From Burkholderiales bacterium (GTDB lineage Bacteria > Pseudomonadota > Gammaproteobacteria > Burkholderiales > Burkholderiaceae_D), in assembly GCA_028868455.1 (NCBI GenBank), contig JAGWUK010000247.1:1-5396 (forward strand): a DNA stretch of 5,396 nucleotides, written 5' to 3'. Below, one piece after another: positions 1 to 5,298 of this stretch (its first letter is position 1; every line of letters begins with the position of its first letter). The notes below the pieces were generated by a model, which saw nothing but the letters and a program-made list of their open reading frames with translations, made no database searches and had not been told where the DNA came from. The translations under genes were made by a program, and so were the position numbers.

Positions 1-644
1 ATTCCGGAGAGCACCGTGTTTATTAACGATATCCTGACCTGAGCAAAAACAATCTTCTGAAATACCTGGCCGAGATTTGCCACACGCTGTTGTAATGCAG
101 CAGCAAACGGTTTGTGATTCTCGTCTCCGCTCGCGTCACGCAGTGCGATCATGCTGCCGATAATCATGCCCAGCAGTAAATGCACAAGCAGATGACCTGC
201 TTCGGGTACTAGTAACTTTGCTTCATTTGCATGCTCACGCAACCAATGCGCAATCATTTCCTGCAACGCGCCGACGTCTTCCGGCAAGTTACTACTTACC
301 CATACCGGTAACTGACTGCGTGACTGCTCGATAATATCTGCCAGCTTTTGCAACAGCGTCTGGAAATTTCCTGCATCACTGCGTAAAAAAACCTGAATTG
401 CCCAAATCAGCGCGATCACCGCCACGATTAACAGAGTGGCCAGTAAGGCAACGGCAATCATTCTTGGCTGACGATGGCTGAATTTGCGCGCAATCATCGG
501 CGCCATCAAATGGATCAGCGAGTACATCAACAAACCGGAAAATAAGGCCACCAGTAAACCTGCCTTCAATACCAGTAATAGTGTGATCAAGGCAAAACCG
601 TACGATGCCCAGACTGGCGCGGTGAGCTTGGCAGCTGTTTTCAT
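1..644 (-). CDS. AI-2E/PerM-family transporter, N-terminal part (3' end off the window)
   Basis: This reading frame, translated from the minus strand, is open for 214 codons from ATG at 644 to the left edge. Hydrophobic segments lie at about residues 10-26, 28-50, 62-86 and 150-168. Between the third and fourth is a polar, helical stretch (about 88-148), the usual layout of the AI-2E family (PF01594, COG0628). The last visible residues, around AQVRISLINTVLSG (201-214), resemble the family's conserved membrane motif near its middle. Family members usually have about 350-380 residues, so roughly 140-160 are missing off the edge. Family proteins are inner-membrane exporters or permeases; a few have been linked to autoinducer-2 or Na+/H+ exchange, but the substrate cannot be read from sequence. 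The start is supported by an AAGGACG ribosome site six bases upstream. It lies 11 bases after the MAPEG gene and is probably co-transcribed with it. Confidence 0.85.
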   Translation of the reverse strand, partial: MKTAAKLTAPVWASYGFALITLLLVLKAGLLVALFSGLLMYSLIHLMAPMIARKFSHRQPRMIAVALLATLLIVAVIALIWAIQVFLRSDAGNFQTLLQKLADIIEQSRSQLPVWVSSNLPEDVGALQEMIAHWLREHANEAKLLVPEAGHLLVHLLLGMIIGSMIALRDASGDENHKPFAAALQQRVANLGQVFQKIVFAQVRISLINTVLSG

Positions 645-650
645 TTGAGA

Positions 651-657
651 CGTCCTT
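651..657 (-). promoter_or_regulatory. Ribosome binding site of the AI-2E-family gene, overlapping the upstream stop codon
   Basis: Read on the minus strand, AAGGACG stands six bases before the ATG at 644. Its first two bases are also the last two of the TAA stop of the MAPEG gene (656-658). This arrangement sets the start of the downstream gene and suggests that the two genes are translated from one message. Confidence 0.7.
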
Positions 658-1045
658 ATTTCAACATGCCGCTCAAGCCGACCACGGCACCGAGCGCCAG
701 TGCAATGGCTGCCAGCGTAGAAATCATAAATCCGGAACTGCGTTTGCTGGCCTCACGATAGTACGCCAGCGCGTACAGCACACGGCCAACCAGCCATACT
801 GCGCCGCCCAGCGCAGCAACATGATCATTCAGCCAGAGTGCACATAGCCATAACGCCGGAAAAAAGAAAATCATCTGTTCAACGGTATTCACCTGGACGC
901 GCATCACGCGTTGAAATTCCGGTGGACCATCGACGGACGGTGCTTTGACCTGAAAACGACTCCGCGCTTTCGCCACTTCAAAGATAATCCAGAAATACAT
1001 TGCTAATACTGCGAGCGTGACCCAGGATGTCCAGACGAATTGCAT
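656..1045 (-). CDS. MAPEG-family small integral membrane protein
   Basis: A 129-residue protein with four predicted membrane helices (about residues 5-24, 57-73, 76-96 and 106-126), the size and topology of the MAPEG family (PF01124: microsomal glutathione S-transferases and related proteins). After the first helix is a polar loop ending in RVMRVQVNTVEQ (about 46-57). This keeps the family's Arg-x3-Asn-x2-Glu pattern (R49, N53, E56), which in characterised members helps bind glutathione. Bacterial members of this kind are mostly uncharacterised, so glutathione-dependent activity is only a family-based guess. The frame is open back to a TTG at 1087, but I start at the ATG at 1045 because TGGAG precedes it by five bases and the first helix then begins near the N-terminus, as usual. 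The gene is first in a probable two-gene unit with the AI-2E-family gene. Confidence 0.85.
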   Translation of the reverse strand: MQFVWTSWVTLAVLAMYFWIIFEVAKARSRFQVKAPSVDGPPEFQRVMRVQVNTVEQMIFFFPALWLCALWLNDHVAALGGAVWLVGRVLYALAYYREASKRSSGFMISTLAAIALALGAVVGLSGMLK

Positions 1046-1221
1046 AGCAGCTCCAGAAATAAAATGATCAAAAAAAGTATCCCGCAAGCAAGGACATCAC
1101 GCATATCGGGATGATTGGATATTTTGCAAGAAATACACTTTGAAACAGACTATTACATTTTGATGTAGGCGTTTGCCCGTGCAAAAGCGTTTAATAGAGA
1201 CTAACAGACTAGAGGTGAGAA
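1046..1221. other. Divergent intergenic region between the MAPEG and glycine-zipper genes
   Basis: These 176 bases should carry promoters in both directions, but none is clear. For the plus-strand gene, TTTAAT (1190-1195) matches five of six bases of a sigma-70 -10 box but has no recognisable -35 box at proper spacing. Just upstream is a short inverted repeat, TTTGC-CCGT-GCAAA (1172-1185). For the minus-strand gene I found only weak boxes. GAGGTG (1212-1217) is the ribosome binding site of the plus-strand gene, four bases before its ATG. Confidence 0.35.
1051..1055 (-). promoter_or_regulatory. Ribosome binding site deciding the MAPEG start
   Basis: TGGAG on the minus strand lies five bases before ATG at 1045. 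The alternative TTG at 1087 has no comparable site, so the shorter protein is preferred. Confidence 0.6.
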
Positions 1222-1776
1222 ATGACCATTTCCTTCAAAAAGCTTTCCATTGCGACATCCCTGATCGGCTTTAGCTTCGCCATGCCTGCCATTGTTCATG
1301 CTGCTGAGTTTGAGGATTTTGCACGCGTCGTCAACGTCGTGCCGCAAATTGAACAAGTGAACACCCCGCGCCAGGAATGCCGCACCGAATATGAAACCAC
1401 GCAGCGCCAGTATCAACAACGCCAACCAGAACGCAGCGCAGGCGGCGCGATCATCGGCGGGATCGCCGGTGGCCTTTTGGGTAGCCAGGTCGGTGGTGGT
1501 AATGGCCGTATCGCTGCCGCCGCAGCTGGCGCGCTGACCGGCGCGATCGTCGGTGACCGTGTCGATAACAACGACAACAACGGTAACAATTACAATAATC
1601 AGCCTACCTATGAAAGCCGTCCTGTGCGCCAGTGCAGAAACGTCGATCACTGGGAAACCCGCACCAATGGCTACGCCGTGACGTACGAGTATCACAACCG
1701 CAATTACACAACGGTCATGCCTTATGACCCGGGACAACGCCTGCGCTTGCATATCTCGCTGACGCCACGTCCATAA
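1222..1776 (+). CDS. Secreted glycine-zipper (2TM) protein, 17-kDa surface antigen-like
   Basis: A 184-residue protein with a signal peptide: Lys at 6-7, a hydrophobic core at 8-25, and likely signal peptidase I cleavage at VHA|AEF (after residue 27). There is no lipobox Cys. Residues 74-112 form a glycine-zipper segment of two Gly/Ala-rich hydrophobic stretches (GGAIIGGIAGGLLGSQVGG, then an Ala-rich half ending ALTGAIVGD), as in the Rick_17kDa_Anti/glycine zipper 2TM family (PF05433). An Asn-rich linker follows (115-127). The C-terminal part (about 135-184) has the family-like pattern of a Cys, GYAVTYEY, then DPGQRLRL. Cys53 and Cys138 are the only cysteines in the mature protein and flank the zipper, so a disulfide is possible. 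The protein is probably periplasmic or outer-membrane-associated; such proteins are tied to envelope integrity, but the exact role is unknown. The start has a good GAGGTG ribosome site, and a strong terminator lies downstream, so this is probably a single-gene unit. Confidence 0.88.
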   Translation: MTISFKKLSIATSLIGFSFAMPAIVHAAEFEDFARVVNVVPQIEQVNTPRQECRTEYETTQRQYQQRQPERSAGGAIIGGIAGGLLGSQVGGGNGRIAAAAAGALTGAIVGDRVDNNDNNGNNYNNQPTYESRPVRQCRNVDHWETRTNGYAVTYEYHNRNYTTVMPYDPGQRLRLHISLTPRP

Positions 1777-1812
1777 AAACGCGCCATCAAGCGCTTTAAA
1801 AAATGAACGATG

Positions 1813-1843
1813 AAAAAAATGCCGCCCAAAGCGGCATTTTTTT
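1813..1843 (+). terminator. Intrinsic terminator after the glycine-zipper gene
   Basis: A perfect 13-bp stem (AAAAAAATGCCGC, 1813-1825, paired with GCGGCATTTTTTT, 1831-1843) closes a five-base loop, CCAAA. A GC-rich core and a run of seven T's give the classic Rho-independent form, 36 bases after the stop codon. The opposite strand also ends in a T run, so the element could act both ways, although no gene approaches from the right. It separates the glycine-zipper gene from the diguanylate cyclase gene. Confidence 0.92.
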
Positions 1844-1952
1844 CGCCCCGAGCAGCATCCGTTACCGGCATCATTCTATGCGTCGGCAAGTTTGTAAAAA
1901 TTTGCAACGACTACGCTGTCAATCGCCGTGAAATTCTTGTTACTGCCTGAAT

Positions 1953-1980
1953 TTGCCCGGAAAACAGGCCTGTTTATAGT
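1953..1980 (+). promoter_or_regulatory. Probable sigma-70 promoter of the diguanylate cyclase gene
   Basis: TTGCCC (1953-1958, four of six -35 bases) and TATAGT (1975-1980, five of six -10 bases) are separated by 16 bases. Transcription would start near 1987, leaving a leader of about 38 bases before the ATG at 2025. The strong terminator upstream means the gene needs its own promoter here. Assigned by eye from consensus only. Confidence 0.5.
1962..1975. repeat. Perfect 14-bp palindrome between the -35 and -10 boxes
   Basis: AAACAGGCCTGTTT equals its own reverse complement and fills nearly all of the spacer of the proposed promoter; its last base is the first base of the -10 box. A dimeric repressor bound here would block RNA polymerase, so it is a candidate operator controlling the cyclase gene. 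No binding protein can be named from the sequence. Confidence 0.4.
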
Positions 1981-2024
1981 ATTATCTTGCGGCAAACCCA
2001 ACGCTCACGTTCCGTCTACAGTCC

Positions 2025-3494
2025 ATGCACAATATGTTTAAAAAATACGGTCTGCTGGTTTGGCTCTCCCTGATCCTGATTGCCGGTTTTGTTTTCACCA
2101 CTGTCGCTTCCTACATCGTTTCGAGCGATGCCATTCAGCAAGGGCTTTCCGAACAAACTTTGCCTATTACCGGCGACAATGTTTATTCTGAAATCCAGAA
2201 AGACATTTTGCGCCCTGTATTTGTCTCATCCCAAATGGCGCATGACACCTTTGTCCGTGACTGGATCATGAATGGCGAACAAGACCAGGAACAAGTCATC
2301 AAGTATCTCAAAGAAATCAAAATCAAGAACAACGCTATTTCCAGTTTTCTGGTGTCTGACCTTACCCACAATTACTACCACGCAAACGGTTTACTAAAAA
2401 CGGTCAAGGAATCCGAGCCGCGCGACAAATGGTTTTATCGCGTCAGAAAACTCTCCTCCGCCTACGAAACCAATGTCGATGTCGATCTTGCCAATCGCGA
2501 CACGATGACCATTTTCATCAACTACCGCATTCTGGATTACGCAGGCAAATTCATCGGCGTCACCGGCATAGGATTGACGCTCGACACCATGAAACATCTG
2601 ATTGACAGCTATCAGTCGCGCTTTCATCGGAATATTTATTTTGTCGATCAAAAAGGCAATATTGCTCTGGCCGGCAATAATATGAAAAATATCCGCAGCA
2701 ACTTGCGTGAGATCGATGGCATCAGCAGTATTGCCGCCCAAATTCTGGACAACCGCAAAAGCGAGTCATTGCATCTGGAATACAAAACGGCAACGTCGAA
2801 AATGCTGGTCAACTCGCGTTTTATTCCTGAGCTGGGCTGGCATCTGCTGGTCGAGCAGGACATGAACAACGATATCAAACCCTTGCAAAACATTTTCCTG
2901 ATCAACATGGGCATCAGCGCGGCGATCACGATGATTGCGTTACTGATCCTGCTGTTCACTGTGCGCCGATATCAGAACCGCCTGGAAAAATCCGCGTCAA
3001 CCGACCCATTGACTTCCCTGCTCAACCGCCAGGCGTTCGACTTCGTTTTTCAGCAAGCTTTGCTCGATAGCGAACGCTCACGTCAACCCATGTGCGCGGT
3101 ACTGCTGGATATCGATTTCTTTAAAAAAGTGAATGACAAACACGGCCATCTGGTCGGCGATCATGTATTGAAAGAAATCGCCATGATTGCCAAACGTTCT
3201 CTGCGCGAGAGCGATGTCATCTGTCGTTGGGGCGGCGAAGAATTTTTAATCCTGCTCAAAAACTGTACGCTGGAAAAAGCCACATCGATTGCCGAAAATC
3301 TGCGCAACACGATCGCCAACAATGATTTTTCACGCACGACAGACCTGACCAGAACACGTTTATCGATTACGGTCAGTATGGGCGTTGCGCAGTGTAAAGA
3401 TAAGGAAACGGAAGACAGCGTCTTTGAACGCGCTGATCTGGCCCTGTATCAGGCCAAAGAAAATGGTCGCGACAGCGTTTATTTTTCGGAGTAA
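2025..3494 (+). CDS. Membrane diguanylate cyclase with periplasmic Cache-like sensor domain
   Basis: A 489-residue protein predicted to make cyclic di-GMP from two GTP. A membrane helix at about 9-31 is followed by a periplasmic region of about 255 residues and a second helix at about 289-313. The periplasmic part fits a double Cache sensor: around residues 134-186 are WFYRV, a VDVD stretch, INYRILDYAGKFIGVTGIGL, with a second lobe at 200-280. The GGDEF domain (PF00990, about 325-489) opens with STDPLTSLLNR. It keeps the metal-binding LLDIDFFKKVND (360-371), the active-site GGEEF (403-407) and the RxxD inhibitory site (R394-D397) five residues before it, so it should be active and subject to product inhibition. 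No EAL domain is present. ATG at 2025 has no clear ribosome site; ATG at 2034 is an alternative. The 3' end overlaps the convergent DUF2520 gene by 16 bases. The ligand is unknown. Confidence 0.93.
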   Translation: MHNMFKKYGLLVWLSLILIAGFVFTTVASYIVSSDAIQQGLSEQTLPITGDNVYSEIQKDILRPVFVSSQMAHDTFVRDWIMNGEQDQEQVIKYLKEIKIKNNAISSFLVSDLTHNYYHANGLLKTVKESEPRDKWFYRVRKLSSAYETNVDVDLANRDTMTIFINYRILDYAGKFIGVTGIGLTLDTMKHLIDSYQSRFHRNIYFVDQKGNIALAGNNMKNIRSNLREIDGISSIAAQILDNRKSESLHLEYKTATSKMLVNSRFIPELGWHLLVEQDMNNDIKPLQNIFLINMGISAAITMIALLILLFTVRRYQNRLEKSASTDPLTSLLNRQAFDFVFQQALLDSERSRQPMCAVLLDIDFFKKVNDKHGHLVGDHVLKEIAMIAKRSLRESDVICRWGGEEFLILLKNCTLEKATSIAENLRNTIANNDFSRTTDLTRTRLSITVSMGVAQCKDKETEDSVFERADLALYQAKENGRDSVYFSE

Positions 3495-4312
3495 TTCTTG
3501 CGCGCAGCAAGTGCGACCGTCGGCGCAATGAATGCCTGATACAGGCTGCCTGCATCAGCGTCCCAGGATGCCACTACTTGCTGTTGCTTTTCCACAGTGC
3601 GCATGTCGCCGCGGGCAATCGGCCCCGTCAGGGCTTTTGCCGCACCTAGCGAAAAGACGTTCTCCAATGATTGCCTGGCCAGTGGCGCCGCCATGGCTTG
3701 CGCAACGTCGGCCGGTATGCCTGCCGCCTGATAAGCGCGTAGCGCAGTATCCAGCAAGCTCACCAGATAATTACTCGCCAGCACCGAACCAGCGTGATAC
3801 AACAATTTTGTCTCAGCGCTGATTTGCACGACGCGAGCACCTATGCATTCCAAGGCCGGTATCAATATCTGCAAAGCACGTCCATCGCCTTCTACGCTGC
3901 AAACCGTGCCGCTAAAATTAGCAACGACACTATCCACATCGGCAAAACTACATACCGGATGTACGCTGGCAACCGCTGCCCCCAGTTCCAGCGCCGCGGC
4001 TAATTCCGTTGAGGCCTTCGCACCACTGCAATGAAACACGATACTGTCCGGCGTCAATAAACCCTGTCCAGCCAATTGCGTACAAACATCAGCAATCTGG
4101 TCGTCGGACACGGTCAGCATATACACATCGGCAGCCTGCATCTGATCCAGCGTTGTAATCGCCTGTGCGGCGCCAATAAAGTCCACCGCGCCTTGGGCGC
4201 TGGCAATGCTGCGGTTCAGAATCTGTTGCAGCAAAAAAACCTGATGCTGGGAAAACGTTTTTCCCAACACTTTTCCAACCTTTCCTGCGCCGATAATGCT
4301 GATACGTTTCAT
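3479..4312 (-). CDS. Rossmann-like and DUF2520 domain protein (probable NAD(P)-dependent oxidoreductase)
   Basis: A 277-residue protein with an N-terminal Rossmann domain. The dinucleotide motif IIGAGKVG (6-13) sits in the first beta-alpha turn, followed by TVSDDQI (67-73), FHCSGA (93-98) and SVHPVCSF (116-123). The helical C-terminal half has KLLYHAGSVLASNYLV (169-184) and LTGPIARGD (228-236), as in Rossmann-like plus DUF2520 proteins (PF10727, PF10728). The fold resembles pyrroline-5-carboxylate reductase (ProC) and ketopantoate reductase (PanE), so a reductase acting on a small keto or imino acid is plausible, but no substrate is established for this family. Length is normal for the family. 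The ATG overlaps the TGA of the upstream Crp/Fnr gene (ATGA) and lacks a clear ribosome site of its own, indicating translational coupling. No terminator is visible after its stop, which lies inside the convergent cyclase gene. Confidence 0.9.
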   Translation of the reverse strand: MKRISIIGAGKVGKVLGKTFSQHQVFLLQQILNRSIASAQGAVDFIGAAQAITTLDQMQAADVYMLTVSDDQIADVCTQLAGQGLLTPDSIVFHCSGAKASTELAAALELGAAVASVHPVCSFADVDSVVANFSGTVCSVEGDGRALQILIPALECIGARVVQISAETKLLYHAGSVLASNYLVSLLDTALRAYQAAGIPADVAQAMAAPLARQSLENVFSLGAAKALTGPIARGDMRTVEKQQQVVASWDADAGSLYQAFIAPTVALAARKNYSEK

Positions 4313-5007
4313 GTGCGTTGATCGTCAGGAAAACAGCGCAGACCGTCCAGATTCAAAATCGTGATGCCACCATAATCGACGGTCAGCAATTGCTTCTTTT
4401 CCAGCAGTTGCAATGCCTGATTGGCGCGTTGGCGCGACACGCTGGAGATATAACCGATTTCTTCCTGAGAAATCTGCAACTGCATGCTGCTGCCCGGGTT
4501 CAGGTAAGGATTAAACATCGCCGCCAGACAACGCGCGACGCGGGTATCGGGATCCAGCATGCGATCGTACTCAACCAGCGAAATGAACAGACCGAGCCGT
4601 TCATTAAGTTGCTGCAATAAAAACCGGTTGAATGGAATGCTGTTATCCAGCAAGAAATTGAAAGTACTGCGCGGCATATAAGCAACGCGCGTATCGCGTA
4701 ATGCCACAACGTCGTAGCGACGCGGTTCTGTTTTCAGCAAAGAACCTTCACCAAACCAGCCACCTGACAACATGCAGCTAAATGTCACCGTCTTGCCATC
4801 CGGCGAGATGCTGCTCATTTTCAGGAAACCTTCAACGACCCCCATCCAGTGCTCAACCGCATCGCCTTTGCGGCAGACATAACCACCCGCAGGAACAAAA
4901 CGTTCCACGACTTCGTCTTCTACGCGCTGCATATGTTCCGGAGCAAGCATTCTTGCCCACATCGTCTTGGAAAATCGCTCTTTGGGTTCGCCGTTTGTTT
5001 TTGTCAT
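4309..5007 (-). CDS. Crp/Fnr-family transcriptional regulator
   Basis: A 232-residue cytoplasmic regulator. Residues about 28-122 form a cyclic-nucleotide-binding-type beta-roll (VPAGGYVCRKGD at 38-49, WFGEGSLL at 84-91, PRRYDVVAL at 95-103). A long dimerisation helix (about 124-150) and a winged helix-turn-helix of the Crp type (PF13545, about 158-222) follow. The recognition helix is near SSVSRQRANQALQLLEKK (188-205). The cassette has an Arg where CRP contacts the cAMP phosphate, but the neighbouring Ser-Ala of CRP is replaced by Tyr-Asp, so cAMP binding is doubtful. There is no N-terminal cysteine cluster as in FNR, so oxygen sensing by Fe-S is unlikely. The frame is open to a TTG at 5040; I chose ATG at 5007 as the first standard start, although no good ribosome site precedes it. 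The gene overlaps its DUF2520 partner by four bases and is divergent from the acyl-CoA ligase. Confidence 0.92.
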   Translation of the reverse strand: MTKTNGEPKERFSKTMWARMLAPEHMQRVEDEVVERFVPAGGYVCRKGDAVEHWMGVVEGFLKMSSISPDGKTVTFSCMLSGGWFGEGSLLKTEPRRYDVVALRDTRVAYMPRSTFNFLLDNSIPFNRFLLQQLNERLGLFISLVEYDRMLDPDTRVARCLAAMFNPYLNPGSSMQLQISQEEIGYISSVSRQRANQALQLLEKKQLLTVDYGGITILNLDGLRCFPDDQRT

Positions 5008-5027
5008 ATTTGTGCAACGCACCACCG

Positions 5028-5056
5028 ATAGTTGGATCAATCTGCAAGATTGTCAG
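5028..5056 (-). promoter_or_regulatory. Possible sigma-70 promoter of the Crp/Fnr-DUF2520 operon
   Basis: On the minus strand CTGACA (5056-5051, five of six -35 bases) and AACTAT (5033-5028, three of six -10 bases) are 17 bases apart. Transcription would start near 5021, only about 14 bases before the ATG at 5007, so the leader would be very short. The -35 box lies within the TGTCA-N6-TGACA inverted repeat. The -10 box is poor, so this is tentative. Confidence 0.3.
5038..5052. repeat. Inverted repeat CAATCT-GCA-AGATTG
   Basis: Two perfectly complementary six-base arms (5038-5043 and 5047-5052) flank three bases. It falls between the proposed -35 and -10 boxes of the Crp/Fnr promoter and abuts the 5051-5066 repeat, sharing two bases with it. 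It could be a separate operator or a chance repeat. Confidence 0.3.
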
Positions 5057-5066
5057 TCGGATGACA
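5051..5066. promoter_or_regulatory. Candidate Crp/Fnr-type operator TGTCA-N6-TGACA
   Basis: Perfect five-base inverted arms (5051-5055 and 5062-5066) flank six bases, the same 5-6-5 geometry as the E. coli CRP site TGTGA-N6-TCACA but with the fourth base of each arm changed. It begins 44 bases upstream of the Crp/Fnr start and overlaps the proposed -35 box, the position expected for autorepression. Assignment to this regulator is inference from position and geometry. Confidence 0.4.
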
Positions 5067-5135
5067 GCCGCAGGGTCAAACACGGACTACTATCCTACCA
5101 ACAAAAAGAAATACGGAGACATTGTAAGCGAGGTT

Positions 5136-5189
5136 TTGCGCAGCGGATACCGCTGGATGGGCAGTTGCTGCCTAAATTCCTCTGCGCAA
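5136..5189. repeat. Nested inverted repeats in the ligase control region
   Basis: An outer pair, TTGCGCAG (5136-5143) and CTGCGCAA (5182-5189), is perfectly complementary over eight bases. It encloses two smaller perfect repeats with three-base centres: CAGCGG-ATA-CCGCTG (5141-5155) and GGCAG-TTG-CTGCC (5160-5172). As RNA this could form a three-way junction; as DNA it could be operator sites around the sigma-54-like promoter it contains. The first inner arm shares three bases with the outer arm, so not all pairs can form at once. Confidence 0.5.
5153..5169 (+). promoter_or_regulatory. Candidate sigma-54 (-24/-12) promoter of the acyl-CoA ligase gene
   Basis: CTGGATGGGCAGTTGCT has the invariant GG (5155-5156) and GC (5167-5168) at the required ten-base spacing. 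It matches 11 of the 14 specified positions of the consensus YTGGCACGRNNNTTGCW; only the CAC after the GG differs. Transcription would begin near 5180, leaving a leader of about 130 bases. No acceptable sigma-70 promoter was found in this direction. An enhancer-binding activator would be needed; none is encoded within the window. Confidence 0.45.
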
Positions 5190-5246
5190 TTCAAGATCGC
5201 CAGCAAATCGTCTCCACATCATTTCCTGACCGCACGAACGCAGTAA

Positions 5247-5260
5247 GCCTGACGTAAGGC
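5247..5260. repeat. Imperfect palindrome GCCTGACGTAAGGC
   Basis: The arms GCCT and AGGC flank a central ACGT, with one mismatched pair (5251/5256), giving a near-perfect 14-bp palindrome. It lies 50 bases before the ligase start and resembles the shorter repeat at 5287-5298. Confidence 0.3.
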
Positions 5261-5286
5261 GTGATCATGAAACTCGCAAGAAAACA

Positions 5287-5298
5287 TGCCTGAAGGCA
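5287..5298. repeat. Inverted repeat TGCCT-GA-AGGCA before the ligase ribosome site
   Basis: Five-base perfect arms flank two bases and end just before the ribosome site (GGTGGAG, 5301-5307). A two-base gap is too tight for a stable RNA loop unless the inner pairs open, so a DNA-binding site is the more likely reading if it is functional. Confidence 0.3.

Noticed and set aside
1046..1087. N-terminal extension of the MAPEG protein from TTG at 1087
   Set aside because: The internal ATG at 1045 has a TGGAG at good spacing and places the first membrane helix at the N-terminus as in the family.
1201..1752. A 183-codon open frame on the minus strand, opposite the glycine-zipper gene
   Set aside because: Its protein is a low-complexity Val/Ala/Asp mixture with no recognisable domain. 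The plus-strand frame has a signal peptide, family motifs, a ribosome site and a terminator.
1777..1812. Weak inverted arms around CGCGC...GCGCT just after the glycine-zipper stop
   Set aside because: The arms are short and mismatched and there is no T run; the perfect terminator directly downstream explains termination.
3532..4321. Several plus-strand open frames within the DUF2520 gene
   Set aside because: All are antisense to a gene with clear family motifs; they reflect its codon composition.
5008..5040. N-terminal extension of the Crp/Fnr protein from TTG at 5040
   Set aside because: No ribosome site at the TTG, and the extra 11 residues do not belong to the family core. It would also place the coding start inside the promoter repeats.
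5024..5041. FNR-box-like TTGAT half on the minus strand near the Crp/Fnr start (TTGATCCAACTATC)
   Set aside because: Only one half-site matches TTGAT-N4-ATCAA; the second half is too poor to call an FNR/DNR site.
4782..5246. Plus-strand open frames of 154 and 96 codons crossing the Crp/Fnr start and the intergenic region
   Set aside because: They lie largely antisense to the conserved Crp/Fnr gene, have no ribosome site, and show no domain-like composition.
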